NCBI RefSeq assembly: GCF_030433895.1
Contig: NZ_JARUXE010000004.1
Location: forward strand, 1 to 64,000
DNA length: 64,000 nucleotides
Reading direction: 5' to 3'
From: Arthrobacter sp. PsM3
GTDB taxonomy: Bacteria > Actinomycetota > Actinomycetes > Actinomycetales > Micrococcaceae
Shown here: positions 17,699 to 25,735 of the stretch, in pieces
Layout of the letters: every line of letters starts with the position of its first letter
Position numbering within the stretch: the first letter of the stretch is position 1
Position numbers and translations under genes: made by a program
Notes under the pieces: model-generated
What the model was told of the DNA's origin: nothing
What the model saw: the letters and a program-made list of their open reading frames with translations, nothing else
Database searches by the model: none

Positions 17699-18235
17699 CT
17701 AGGCGACGGACTCCGGGGTCGCCGAGCCGGAGCGGTACACCAGGGCCGTGGCCGTGGCCGCAATGCCCTCGCCGCGGCCGGTGAAGCCTAGGCCGTCGCT
17801 CGTGGTTGCCGAAACGCTGACCGGGGCGCCGGCGGCCTCGCTCAGGACCCGCTGGGATTCTTCCCGGCGGGGGCCGAATTTGGGCCTGTTGGCCACGAAC
17901 TGCACGGCGATGTTCCCGATCTCGAAACCCGCGGCGCGGACAATCCGGGCAGCCTCGGCCAGCAGGGCCACGCCGGAGGCCCCGGCGTACTCGGGCCGGT
18001 CCGTGCCGAAATGGGTGCCAAGATCACCGACGCCGCAGGCCGAGAAGAGGGCGTCTGCAGCGGCATGGGCGACGGGGTCGCCGTCGGAGTGGCCCGACAG
18101 TCCGCGCTCCCCGTCCCACAAAAGCCCCCCGAGCCAGAGCGGCTGGGGCGCCTCCTCAGGGGCGTAGGCGTGGACGTCGATGCCGATCCCGGTCCGCGGA
18201 ATGAGCGGCTGCTGGGTGTGCGGGGTTCCGGACAT
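17699..18235 (-). CDS. ispF: 2-C-methyl-D-erythritol 2,4-cyclodiphosphate synthase
   Basis: Fifth enzyme of the non-mevalonate isoprenoid pathway. It converts CDP-methylerythritol 2-phosphate to the cyclodiphosphate in a metal-dependent trimer. Motifs visible are GIDVHAY (metal-binding Asp and His), [18 protein letters not shown], and the C-terminal [22 protein letters not shown] 18235 is chosen since GGAAGG lies 6 bases upstream; an in-frame TTG at 18241 would remove the spacing. It starts 2 bases after the ispD stop. The two genes give consecutive MEP-pathway steps 3 and 5. Confidence 0.94.
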   Translation of the reverse strand: MSGTPHTQQPLIPRTGIGIDVHAYAPEEAPQPLWLGGLLWDGERGLSGHSDGDPVAHAAADALFSACGVGDLGTHFGTDRPEYAGASGVALLAEAARIVRAAGFEIGNIAVQFVANRPKFGPRREESQRVLSEAAGAPVSVSATTSDGLGFTGRGEGIAATATALVYRSGSATPESVA

Positions 18236-18237
18236 GC

Positions 18238-19056
18238 TCAACCTTCCACCCAGCGGGCGCCCAGCGGGCCTTCAAGGAGGCCCTCCGCGAGAATCAGGTC
18301 CAGCGGCGTTGTGATCTTCAGCGATTGGCTGGCGCCGCGCACCGCGTGGACGGGCACGCCGAGCAGTTCCACCAGCATGGCGTCGTCGGTGACGGCTGCT
18401 GCCTGGCCCGCGTCGAACCCAACGGCCGCCTCGTGGGCCCGTTTCAGAGTGGCCAGCTCGAAGCCCTGCGGGGTCTGCACGGCCCGGAGGCTGTCCCGCG
18501 GCGCGGTTCCGGTGACGAGCTCCGGTGCGATCGCAGCGCCGTCGCCGGTGGTCGGTTCCACCGTCTTGACCGTATCCACCACAGGGAGGACCGGGATAAC
18601 GGCCAGGGCGCCGGCCGCAAGAGCATGGGATACCCGGTGGAAGACGGCCTCCGGCGTCAGGGCACGGGCGGCGTCATGGACCATGACGGCTTCCGTGCCC
18701 GGCAGGAGCGCCGCCAGCGCGGCCCGCACGGAATCGGCGCGGCTGGCGCCGCCGTCGACAATCGTCACGACCGGGACCTGCACGCCGTCGCCCAGGCCGG
18801 GGGTGCGCCCGCGCTCCGCCTTGAGCTCCTGCTCGAACGCCGCACAGAGGGCCTGAAGTTCCGGGTCGCCGGGCGGGACGGCGACGCAGATTTGCCGGGC
18901 GATGCCGGCGGCGGCGACGCCCCGCAGGGCGTGGGTGAGGATGCTGTCCCCGCCCAGCGGAACCTTGGCTTTTGGCATGCCGTAGCCCAGGCGCTGGCCG
19001 GAGCCGGCGGCGACGACGATGACCGCTGTGACGGGGTTTCTCGATGCTGAGTCCAT
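18238..19056 (-). CDS. ispD: 2-C-methyl-D-erythritol 4-phosphate cytidylyltransferase
   Basis: Transfers CMP to methylerythritol 4-phosphate, step 3 of the MEP isoprenoid pathway. The nucleotide-binding start [30 protein letters not shown] and the C-terminal [12 protein letters not shown] fit the family. ATG 19056 is favoured: a TAGTCT -10-like box (19064-19069, minus strand) lies 7 bases upstream and no Shine-Dalgarno is seen, as in several other genes here. A GTG two codons earlier is possible. A hairpin at 19108-19137 separates it from carD, so ispD-ispF probably has its own promoter. Confidence 0.93.
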   Translation of the reverse strand: MDSASRNPVTAVIVVAAGSGQRLGYGMPKAKVPLGGDSILTHALRGVAAAGIARQICVAVPPGDPELQALCAAFEQELKAERGRTPGLGDGVQVPVVTIVDGGASRADSVRAALAALLPGTEAVMVHDAARALTPEAVFHRVSHALAAGALAVIPVLPVVDTVKTVEPTTGDGAAIAPELVTGTAPRDSLRAVQTPQGFELATLKRAHEAAVGFDAGQAAAVTDDAMLVELLGVPVHAVRGASQSLKITTPLDLILAEGLLEGPLGARWVEG

Positions 19057-19107
19057 GCGCACAAGACTACGTCCCGGCGGGCCGGCGGGCTGAAAAGGGC
19101 AAAGAGA

Positions 19108-19137
19108 AACCCCGGCAGCGATTCCGCTGCCGGGGTT
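19108..19137 (-). terminator. Terminator after carD
   Basis: A perfect 13-bp stem (19108-19120 with 19125-19137) closes a 4-base loop and is followed on the minus strand by TCTCTTT. It lies 25 bases beyond the carD stop codon and upstream of the ispD promoter. Confidence 0.85.
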
Positions 19138-19161
19138 CGATTCTTGTCTGTTCGACTCTCG

Positions 19162-19644
19162 CTAGGAAGCCAGGACCTCGTCGAGAACGCTTGCAGCCTT
19201 CTCTTCATCAGTCTTCTCGGCCAGCGCCAGTTCTGAAATCAGAATCTGGCGAGCCTTGGCCAGCATGCGCTTCTCTCCTGCGGAGAGACCCCGATCGTGA
19301 TCGCGGCGCCACAGGTCGCGGACGACCTCTGCCACCTTGATGACGTCACCGGAAGCAAGCTTCTCCAGGTTTGCCTTGTATCGACGCGACCAGTTGGTGG
19401 GTTCTTCCGTGAACTCGGCCCGCAGCACTTCAAACACATGCTCCAGACCTTCTTTGCCCACTACGTCCCGGACCCCAACTAGGTCAACGTTTTCTGCTGG
19501 AACTTCAATGGTCAGATCACCCTGAGCCACCTTGAGCTTGAGATACATCTTCTCTTCGCCCTTGACAGTGCGCATCTTGATTTCTTCAATTTTGGCTGCA
19601 CCGTGGTGAGGGTAAACTACTGTCTCGCCGACCTCAAAAACCAT
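19162..19644 (-). CDS. carD: CarD-family RNA polymerase-binding transcription regulator
   Basis: The 160-residue protein begins [20 protein letters not shown], the RNA-polymerase-interacting Tudor-like domain of CarD. It is followed by a helical DNA-binding domain containing [13 protein letters not shown] and [17 protein letters not shown], with the conserved Trp of RDLWRR. CarD stabilises open complexes, notably at rRNA promoters. ATG 19644 is chosen because AAGGGGAA precedes it and it matches the family N-terminus; the frame extends 17 codons further without support. Upstream, a TAAACT box (minus strand, around 19677-19682) may be its -10. Confidence 0.95.
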   Translation of the reverse strand: MVFEVGETVVYPHHGAAKIEEIKMRTVKGEEKMYLKLKVAQGDLTIEVPAENVDLVGVRDVVGKEGLEHVFEVLRAEFTEEPTNWSRRYKANLEKLASGDVIKVAEVVRDLWRRDHDRGLSAGEKRMLAKARQILISELALAEKTDEEKAASVLDEVLAS

Positions 19645-19939
19645 GTGGACATTCCCCTTTCCCGCAGACCAGTTTATCACGTTTAAGGCATACAACTGCC
19701 ACGGAACGTGCCCAAGAACCGCATGAATACGGGGAAAATGGCCTCAAACGGACCCTCCGGACCCCTTGACGAAAGCAGATATTAGTGCATAGCCCTGCCT
19801 TTGCCAAGGGGCTGTGTCGTCCCTTGGTCATCCCCCGAGTCATCCCTCTTGAGCGGTCCCCGTGCGCGGCCCGCCGCCGCCGGGGCCGGCGGCATTGAGT
19901 ACCGCATTGTGTACTGCCCGAATCCTCGTTTCGGGCGGA
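19645..19939. other. Intergenic region between carD and a lipoprotein gene
   Basis: About 295 bases with no credible gene. The carD-proximal side should hold the carD promoter; a TAAACT -10-like box is visible on the minus strand but no convincing -35 was found. The middle (19740-19800) is AT-richer than its surroundings. No repeat or riboswitch was recognised. Confidence 0.5.
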
Positions 19940-19967
19940 TTGCCGATAGGCTATGGCTGAATAATGT
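19940..19967 (+). promoter_or_regulatory. Promoter of the lipoprotein gene
   Basis: TTGCCG (19940-19945), a 16-base spacer and TAATGT (19962-19967) form a plausible sigma-70 promoter. It lies 26 bases before the chosen start and upstream of the AAGGGG ribosome binding site at 19980-19985. Confidence 0.5.
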
Positions 19968-19993
19968 TCCAAGACTCTCAAGGGGTGCGTGAC

Positions 19994-20569
19994 GTGGGTT
20001 TCACTGCGATGAACCGGGGCCAGCGCGGCAAGCTGGCAATGGCAACGGCTGTTCTGGGCCTCGGCCTGATGTCCGTCACTGGCTGTGGCGCCGTCAACCC
20101 GCAGCAGACCTCCGTGCAGTACGCGGCATCGGACGGAACCCAGGCCAACGTCGGCCCGCTGCAGCTGCGCAACATGATGATCATCTCCGCCGGTAAGGAC
20201 AAGCCCGGCCGTGTGATCGGCGCGGTCTACAACTCGTCCTCGGAGAACGTAAAGCTGACCATCATTGGTTCCGCCGGTTCCCAGACCCAGGTCGCGGTGA
20301 AGCAGAACTCCTACACGCTGCTGAACGAATCCACGGACGAGGCAATCCTGAGCAGCACCGGCGGCGCCCCCGGCTCCCTCGTCGAGGTGAGCATCAGCGA
20401 GGACGGCACCAACCAGAGCACCAAGTTCAAGATGCCGGTGCTGGACGCAACGATCCCCGACTACAAGCAGTACCTCCCGACAGGCAGCGGGCCCTCCGGC
20501 TCGGCCACGCCGACGTCGACTTCGTCCTCGACGACTACCCCGTCGCCTACGAGCAGCGCGAACCACTAG
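19994..20569 (+). CDS. Secreted lipoprotein (LpqE/copper-chaperone-like fold possible)
   Basis: A 191-residue lipoprotein: basic start, hydrophobic segment and lipobox SVTGC, then a mature domain rich in beta-strand patterns (VIGAVYNSSSENVKLTIIG) and a Ser/Thr/Pro-rich tail from about residue 165. The domain pattern recalls the LpqE / DUF461 group of actinobacterial surface lipoproteins, but the copper ligands of PCuAC proteins are not evident, so this is tentative. GTG 19994 is chosen for its 8-base spacing from AAGGGG (19980-19985). GTG 19985 and ATG 20009 are alternatives. A strong terminator follows directly. Confidence 0.7.
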   Translation: MGFTAMNRGQRGKLAMATAVLGLGLMSVTGCGAVNPQQTSVQYAASDGTQANVGPLQLRNMMIISAGKDKPGRVIGAVYNSSSENVKLTIIGSAGSQTQVAVKQNSYTLLNESTDEAILSSTGGAPGSLVEVSISEDGTNQSTKFKMPVLDATIPDYKQYLPTGSGPSGSATPTSTSSSTTTPSPTSSANH

Positions 20570-20582
20570 CCTTCACAGACAG

Positions 20583-20616
20583 CAAGGAGGGGCACCCGGC
20601 CGGGTGCCCCTCCTTG
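20583..20616 (+). terminator. Terminator between the lipoprotein gene and regX3
   Basis: A perfect 34-base palindrome (17-base half, GGCC at its centre) lies 14 bases after the lipoprotein stop. It is between convergent genes and could serve both directions. Confidence 0.8.
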
Positions 20617-20665
20617 TGTGTGCGTTCTGGTCGTGCGGCCGTTCGGGCCGAAAGAGCCTCCGGGC

Positions 20666-21346
20666 TCAGGGCTCGAACTTGTAGCCCAGACCGCGGACCG
20701 TAATCAGGTGCCGCGGCGCCGAGGGGTCCGGCTCGACCTTGCTGCGCAGCCGCTTGACGTGGACATCCAGGGTCTTGGTGTCCCCGACGTAGTCCGATCC
20801 CCAGACCCGGTCAATCAGCTGCCCGCGGGTCAGGACCCGGCCGGAGTTCCGCAGCAGCATTTCCAGCAGCTCGAACTCCTTCAGCGGGAGGGACACCTGT
20901 TCCCCGCCCACGGTGACCACGTGCCGCTCAATGTCCATCCGTACCGGCCCTGCCTGCACGGTGCTGGACACCAGTTCCTCGGGCTCACCCTGGCGCCGCA
21001 GCACGGCCCGGACGCGGGCCACCAGCTCCCGGGAGGAGTACGGTTTGGTGACGTAGTCGTCGGCGCCGAGTTCCAGCCCCACCACCTTGTCGATCTCCGC
21101 GTCCTTCGCTGTCAGCATGATGACCGGGACGGACGAGCGCTGACGCAACTGCCGGCAGACCTCGGTGCCCGACTGTCCCGGCAGCTGCAGGTCCAGCAGC
21201 ACCAGGTCGGCGCCGTTGCGGTCGAATTCGGTGATGGCGTCCAGCCCGTTGTCGACCACCTCCACCTCGAACCCTTCCTTGCCCAAAAGGTAGGACAGCG
21301 GGTCGCTGAACGACTCTTCGTCCTCGACAATCAAAATCCTGCTCAA
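20666..21346 (-). CDS. regX3: Response regulator RegX3 (OmpR/PhoB type)
   Basis: A 226-residue regulator: receiver domain with acidic pocket VEDEES, phosphoacceptor D52 in LLDLQLP and K in YVTKPY, then a winged-helix DNA-binding domain (VLTRGQLIDRVWG, KTLDVHVKRLRSKVE, TVRGLGYKFEP). The sequence is very close to mycobacterial RegX3, the phosphate-starvation regulator. Its start overlaps the senX3 stop by 4 bases (21343-21346). The divergent phoU gene and the PHO-box-like array upstream of it support a phosphate role. Confidence 0.93.
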   Translation of the reverse strand: MSRILIVEDEESFSDPLSYLLGKEGFEVEVVDNGLDAITEFDRNGADLVLLDLQLPGQSGTEVCRQLRQRSSVPVIMLTAKDAEIDKVVGLELGADDYVTKPYSSRELVARVRAVLRRQGEPEELVSSTVQAGPVRMDIERHVVTVGGEQVSLPLKEFELLEMLLRNSGRVLTRGQLIDRVWGSDYVGDTKTLDVHVKRLRSKVEPDPSAPRHLITVRGLGYKFEP

Positions 21347-22608
21347 GCGGTAGCTCCTTGCTCGTGGGCGCCAGCGGCGTCACTTCGTATGGATCGGGGG
21401 TGCTGGGACGGGGTGTGGGGCGGAGGTGGGGCGTCCGCCGGTGCCGCCGTTTTCCGTGCCTGCGGAACGCCGTCGGCGTCCTGGCCTTCCAGCTCCGGAA
21501 GCCGGATGGTGAAGGTGGATCCCTGTCCGGGCCGTGACCAGAGGGTCACCTCGCCGCCATGGTTGGCGACCACGTGCTTGACAATGCTCAGACCCAGGCC
21601 CGTGCCGCCGGTGTGACGGGATCTGGCGGCGTCCACGCGGTAGAAGCGCTCGAAGACGCGCTCCTGGTCCTCGGGCGAGAGCCCCTCCCCCTGGTCTGTC
21701 ACTGACACCGCCACGAGGCCGTCCTTGGAGCGGATGCCGATTCCGACCCGGGTGTTCTCCGGGGAATAGCGGATGGCATTGTCGATCAGGTTCCGCAGCG
21801 CCGTCACCAGCAGATCCTGGTCGCCGTAGACCATCGCGTCCGCGTGGCCGCCGACGACGAGTTCGATGTTCTTGCTTTCCGCCGGCAGCTGGGAGCGGTC
21901 CACGGCCTCGGACACCACGGTGTTGATATCCACGGGGCGGCCCTGCTGGGTGACATTGGTGCCCTGCAGCCGGGAGAGTTCGATAATGTCCTGCACGAGG
22001 GCGGCCAGCCGGGCGGACTCCTTGTGCATGCGCTTGGCGAAGCGGCGGACGGCCTCCGGGTCATCGGCCGAGGATTCGAGCGCCTCCGCCAGCAGCGAGA
22101 TGGCCCCGACCGGGGTTTTCAGTTCATGGGAGACGTTGGCCACGAAGTCGTTCCGGACCTCCTCGGTCCGGGTGAATTCGGTCCGGTCATCGGCCAGCAG
22201 GAGGATGTATTCCTCCGCAAGCACGGCGGCGCGGACCTGGACGATGATGGTGCCCTGCCCCAGCGGGCCGCGCGGCAGTTCGAGCTGCTTTTCGAGGATG
22301 ACACCGTCGCGACGTACTTTGGCCGTCATTTCCAGCAGCTGGTCGTGGACCAGCGTGTGCCCGCGGACCAGCCCGTAGGCGTACGCGGCGGGGCTGGCGC
22401 GGATCACGCCGTCGATCGCGTCCACCACCACGAAGGCGCGGCCGATGACGGCCAGCACCTGGGCCGCTCCCTCCGGGATCGACGGTTCCTCGAACTCGAC
22501 GTCCACGAGTTTGCGCTGCTGCTCGCTGACCCGGAATGCGAGCACGCCAAAGACGCCGAGCGACAGGCCGATCAGGCCGGCGATCACGCCGATGAACATT
22601 GGATCCAC
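21343..22608 (-). CDS. senX3: Sensor histidine kinase SenX3
   Basis: A 421-residue membrane kinase: one N-terminal transmembrane segment (about 5-25), a PAS-like region (about 45-145), a HisKA domain with H161 in NVSHELKTPVGA, and an HATPase domain (DNAIRYSPEN, DQGEGLSPEDQERVFERFYR, GTGLGLSIV). It phosphorylates RegX3. The short extracytoplasmic part implies that phosphate is sensed through partners such as PhoU and the Pst transporter rather than directly. GTG 22608 is used; ATG 22599 is an alternative. The C-terminal tail after about 385 is Pro/Ala-rich. Confidence 0.92.
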   Translation of the reverse strand: MDPMFIGVIAGLIGLSLGVFGVLAFRVSEQQRKLVDVEFEEPSIPEGAAQVLAVIGRAFVVVDAIDGVIRASPAAYAYGLVRGHTLVHDQLLEMTAKVRRDGVILEKQLELPRGPLGQGTIIVQVRAAVLAEEYILLLADDRTEFTRTEEVRNDFVANVSHELKTPVGAISLLAEALESSADDPEAVRRFAKRMHKESARLAALVQDIIELSRLQGTNVTQQGRPVDINTVVSEAVDRSQLPAESKNIELVVGGHADAMVYGDQDLLVTALRNLIDNAIRYSPENTRVGIGIRSKDGLVAVSVTDQGEGLSPEDQERVFERFYRVDAARSRHTGGTGLGLSIVKHVVANHGGEVTLWSRPGQGSTFTIRLPELEGQDADGVPQARKTAAPADAPPPPHTPSQHPRSIRSDAAGAHEQGATA

Positions 22609-22668
22609 GGCTCCAGCTTATGCTCTGCCCCGCGTCGGAAACTGAAATCTAACGCTATTCGGGTTCCG

Positions 22669-22712
22669 GTTCAGCTAACGTTCACCTATTGGGGCGTAAC
22701 AGTTCACCGGAG
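22669..22712 (+). promoter_or_regulatory. PHO-box-like direct repeat array
   Basis: Four consecutive 11-base units fill the senX3-phoU intergenic region: GTTCAGCTAAC, GTTCACCTATT, GGGGCGTAACA and GTTCACCGGAG. Three of the four keep the GTTCA core. An 11-base direct repeat with this core is the form of the PhoP/RegX3 operator in Streptomyces and mycobacteria. It suggests autoregulation of senX3-regX3 and control of phoU. RegX3 binding is inferred. Confidence 0.75.
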
Positions 22713-22804
22713 GCTGGAACACTTGAGCGTTGAAGCGCCGAGAGGTGAACCGAAACGGACCGGCCACTGCGGTGGCTGGCAATTTCCGAGGAAAGGACGC
22801 ACAC

Positions 22805-23467
22805 GTGCGCAAGGTTTTTCAGGAAGAGCTCGCCCAAGTGGGGGAACAGCTCGTCGAAATCTCAAAGCTGGTCAGTGAGGCCATTGAGAAAGCCACGACT
22901 GCCTTCGACGGCGCCGACATCGACCTCGCCGAGGATGTCATCGCGGCCGATGCGCGGATCGACTTCCTGCAGAACAGCCTCGACGAGCGCGCCATCGACA
23001 TCCTGGCCCTGCAGGGCCCCGTGGCCAGCGACCTGCGCATGCTCGTGGGCTCCCTGCGGATGAGCGCCTCCCTGGAGCGGATGGGCGACCTCGCCCGCCA
23101 CCTGGCCCAGCTTGCCCGGCTCAGGTACCCCTCCACGGTGGTGCCCGCCCAGCTGCGCGAGACCTTCAGGAGCTTCGCCCAGCATGACCTGCTGATCGCC
23201 CGGAAGCTCACGGTGCTGCTGGAAACCCGGGACCTCGAAGTGGCCCGGGACATCCTGAAGGCGAACGCCGCCGTGAACGACCTGCACCTGAGCGTCTTCA
23301 AAGCCATCGCCCGCAGCGACTGGCACGAGTCCCCCGCCACGACCGTCGACGTCGCCCTCGCCAGCCGTTACTTCGAGCGTTTCGCCGACCACGGTGTCTC
23401 CGTCGCGCAGAAGGTCACCTACCTGGTGACCGGCGCCTGGCAGCCGAGCGGCATCGAACACAGCTAG
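22805..23467 (+). CDS. phoU: Phosphate signalling protein PhoU
   Basis: A 220-residue all-helical protein with two tandem PhoU repeats; the conserved acidic signatures are near AEDVIAADARID and the second-repeat motif ERFADHGVSVAQKV. PhoU links Pst transporter state to the sensor kinase and represses the regulon when phosphate is plentiful. GTG 22805 begins VRKVFQEEL, the family N-terminus, and is preceded by GGAAAGGAC. The frame extends 25 codons upstream into the PHO-box side and is not supported. Divergent from senX3; no pst genes are in the window. Confidence 0.93.
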   Translation: MRKVFQEELAQVGEQLVEISKLVSEAIEKATTAFDGADIDLAEDVIAADARIDFLQNSLDERAIDILALQGPVASDLRMLVGSLRMSASLERMGDLARHLAQLARLRYPSTVVPAQLRETFRSFAQHDLLIARKLTVLLETRDLEVARDILKANAAVNDLHLSVFKAIARSDWHESPATTVDVALASRYFERFADHGVSVAQKVTYLVTGAWQPSGIEHS

Positions 23468-23505
23468 CCTTCCCGTCCGGGCGACAGCGCCGGGCAGCAG
23501 AACGT

Positions 23506-23549
23506 ACGACGCCGGCCGGTCACCTTGCGAGGTGGCCGGCCGGCGTCGT
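23506..23549. terminator. Bidirectional terminator between phoU and gpmA
   Basis: A 19-bp stem (23506-23524 with 23531-23549, one mismatch) closes a 6-base loop. It lies between convergent stop codons. Confidence 0.8.
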
Positions 23550-23578
23550 TCATTCCGGGGTGCGTTGTCCGGGGCGCG

Positions 23579-24325
23579 CTATTTCTTGCCCTGGTTCGCG
23601 ACTGCCTGGATGGCCTCGGCGGCGGCCTCGGGATCGAGGTAGGTGCCGCCCGGGTTCAGCGGCTTGAAGTTCTCGTCCAGTTCGTAGACCAGCGGGATGC
23701 CGGTGGGGATGTTCAGTCCTGCGATGGCTTCGTCGCTGATGCCGTCCAGGTGCTTGACGAGGGCGCGCAGGGAGTTGCCGTGCGCGGTGACCAGGACGGT
23801 CTTGCCCGCCTTGAGGTCTTCCTTGATGTCCGATTCCCAGTAGGGCAGCAGCCGGACCAGCACATCCTTGAGGCACTCAGTGCGGGGCAGCGCGTCACCG
23901 AGGTCCGCATAGCGCGGATCATGCGCCTGGGAGAACTCGGAATCGTCGGCCAGGGGCGGCGGCGGGGTGTCGTAGGAGCGGCGCCACATCATGAACTGCT
24001 CCTCACCGTATTCGGCGAGGGTCTGGGCCTTGTCCTTGCCCTGCAGGGCCCCGTAATGGCGCTCGTTGAGCCGCCAGTCCCGCTTCACCGGGATCCAGCC
24101 GCGGTCGGCCTTGTCGAGGGTGATGTTGGCGGTGTTGATGGCCCGCTTCAGCAACGACGTGTACAGGATGTCCGGGAGGATATTGTGCTCCACGAGAAGC
24201 TCACCACCGCGGATCGCCTCGGCACGGCCCTGGTCGTTGAGGTCAACGTCCACCCAGCCGGTGAACAGGTTCTTGGCGTTCCATTCGCTGTGGCCGTGGC
24301 GCAGCAGAATCAGCTTGTAAGTCAT
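23579..24325 (-). CDS. gpmA: 2,3-bisphosphoglycerate-dependent phosphoglycerate mutase
   Basis: Glycolytic enzyme interconverting 3- and 2-phosphoglycerate. The catalytic phosphohistidine is H10 in [40 protein letters not shown] and the second His in [11 protein letters not shown] are present. The 248-residue length is standard. ATG 24325 is chosen because AGGAT lies 8 bases upstream and it matches the family start. The open frame continues upstream to 25129 but only as antisense to the methyltransferase. Linkage of gpm with senX3-regX3 is known from mycobacteria. Confidence 0.95.
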   Translation of the reverse strand: MTYKLILLRHGHSEWNAKNLFTGWVDVDLNDQGRAEAIRGGELLVEHNILPDILYTSLLKRAINTANITLDKADRGWIPVKRDWRLNERHYGALQGKDKAQTLAEYGEEQFMMWRRSYDTPPPPLADDSEFSQAHDPRYADLGDALPRTECLKDVLVRLLPYWESDIKEDLKAGKTVLVTAHGNSLRALVKHLDGISDEAIAGLNIPTGIPLVYELDENFKPLNPGGTYLDPEAAAEAIQAVANQGKK

Positions 24326-24387
24326 GGTTTTCATCCTAGCGGAGCGATCCCGGCCGGTGCCGAGCGTTACATCCCCGCCCCACCACA

Positions 24388-24452
24388 GCAACGCGGGGTC
24401 ACTTCGCGCCCATCCCGGGGCGCCGCATGGGCCGGATGTGACCCCGCGTTGG
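24388..24452. repeat. 65-base palindromic repeat, family A, copy 2
   Basis: Outer arms at 24388-24401 and 24439-24452 are identical in sequence to those of copy 1. The inner segment keeps TCGCGCCCAT but its right inner arm is altered. Here it lies between divergent starts (gpmA and a methyltransferase), so it cannot simply be a terminator for either gene. Confidence 0.85.
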
Positions 24453-24481
24453 AGGATCGCGTTGGAGGATAGGGTTGGCTT

Positions 24482-25345
24482 GTGGTGCAGAAGGCTGAGC
24501 GGGTGGCGCCCCCGCAGACCCAGGTCATGGGTAAACGCGGCGTGGCGAAAAGCGGACCGCGCGCCGGGCGGCCGGTGGGCAACGTTACCCGCGGCACCAC
24601 CAACCCCAACCGGATGCGGCGGCTGGACCGCTGGCTGACCGGCCCGCAGGCCTGGCGGCTGCGCCGGGCGGCCGATCCGCTCGTGGTGGATCTGGGCTAC
24701 GGCGCGTCCCCGGCCACCGCCGTCGAACTCTTTGAACGGCTGTCCGTGGTCCGGCCCGACGTGCGGGTGGTGGGCATCGAGATCGAGCCCGCGCGGGTCC
24801 GGCTGGCCCAGGAACTGGAGCGGCCGGGTCTGAGCTTCCAGCTGGGCGGCTTCGAACTGCCCGTGCCCGGCCGGCCCGTCCTGGTGCGGGCGTTCAACGT
24901 GCTGCGGCAGTACGAGGAAGCCGACGTCGCGGCAATCTGGCAACTGGTGCAGGGGCGGCTGGGCCCGGAAGGACTGTTCATTGACGGCACCTGCGACGAG
25001 ATCGGCCGTCGGGTCACCTGGGTGGCCCTTGACGCCGAGCGACCGCTGAGCCTGAGCTTGTCCATGCGGTTTGGGAGTTTTGCGCTGCCCTCGGAGGTGG
25101 CGGAGCGGCTGCCGAAAGCCCTCATCCACAGGAACGTGCCGGGCGAGAAAATCCAGGCCTTCCTGCAGGCAATGGACCAGGCCTGGGTGGAAGCTGCCCC
25201 GCTGGCCTCATTCGGGAACCGGCAGCGCTGGACGGCCATGTGCCGGGCACTGCGCGACGGCGGCTGGCCGGTCCAGGACGGCCCGTCCCGGTGGCGGCTG
25301 GGCGAGCTGACGGTGGGCTGGGAGGCCGTGGCCCCGGGGCCTTAG
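24482..25345 (+). CDS. SAM-dependent class I methyltransferase
   Basis: A 287-residue protein. After a basic N-terminal stretch of about 45 residues, motif I reads [20 protein letters not shown] and the acidic end of strand 2 reads [11 protein letters not shown], typical of Rossmann-fold SAM binding. Later strands ([20 protein letters not shown]) fit the fold. The substrate is unknown. The start may be GTG 24482, GTG 24485, or ATG 24527 if the basic leader is not translated. GGAGGAT at 24463-24469 is a possible but distant ribosome binding site. It has a palindromic repeat immediately upstream. Confidence 0.75.
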   Translation: MVQKAERVAPPQTQVMGKRGVAKSGPRAGRPVGNVTRGTTNPNRMRRLDRWLTGPQAWRLRRAADPLVVDLGYGASPATAVELFERLSVVRPDVRVVGIEIEPARVRLAQELERPGLSFQLGGFELPVPGRPVLVRAFNVLRQYEEADVAAIWQLVQGRLGPEGLFIDGTCDEIGRRVTWVALDAERPLSLSLSMRFGSFALPSEVAERLPKALIHRNVPGEKIQAFLQAMDQAWVEAAPLASFGNRQRWTAMCRALRDGGWPVQDGPSRWRLGELTVGWEAVAPGP

Positions 25346-25369
25346 GGGGACGGGCCTATTGCTGCAGGG

Positions 25370-25726
25370 TCACCAGGGGCCGTAGGGGCCCATGTTGCGG
25401 TTGCCGCCGCGGCCGGCGTCTTTCACGGCCGGGCGGACGTCGGCGAGGTAGACGGATGCTGCCGTCACCGCAGCGAGGCCGAACAGTCCCAGCGGGCCCA
25501 GCAGGCCTCCGCCTCCGCCGCCGACCAGGGAGAGCAGCCCCACGGCCAGTGCGCCGCCGGTGACGGCCAGCCAGAAAGTCTTGGTGCGCTTGGACACCGC
25601 TTGAAAGACGTTCGCCTTGTGCCGCAGGCAATCGAAGAACGCCCACACCTCAAGGGCAAGGGCTACGAGGGCCAAGAGAAAGTAGACCCCGGTTTCGACA
25701 TAGTAAATAAGCGCTCTTCCGTCCAT
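25370..25726 (-). CDS. DUF2516 family membrane protein
   Basis: A 118-residue protein with three predicted transmembrane segments (about 10-32, 50-68 and 75-95). The Gly-rich GGGGGGLLGP turn between the second and third and the RHKANVFQAV loop recall the actinobacterial DUF2516 family. Its function is unknown. ATG 25726 follows the stop of the Cys/Met PLP gene by 9 bases and is preceded by a run of G, so it is probably co-transcribed with that gene. The Gly/Asn-rich tail is cytoplasmic or exposed. Confidence 0.75.
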   Translation of the reverse strand: MDGRALIYYVETGVYFLLALVALALEVWAFFDCLRHKANVFQAVSKRTKTFWLAVTGGALAVGLLSLVGGGGGGLLGPLGLFGLAAVTAASVYLADVRPAVKDAGRGGNRNMGPYGPW

Positions 25727-25735
25727 CCCCCCAGC

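Noticed and set aside
24326..25129. N-terminal extension of the gpmA frame to 25129
   Set aside because: The extension is antisense to the methyltransferase and crosses a palindromic repeat; normal-length GpmA starts at 24325 after a ribosome binding site.
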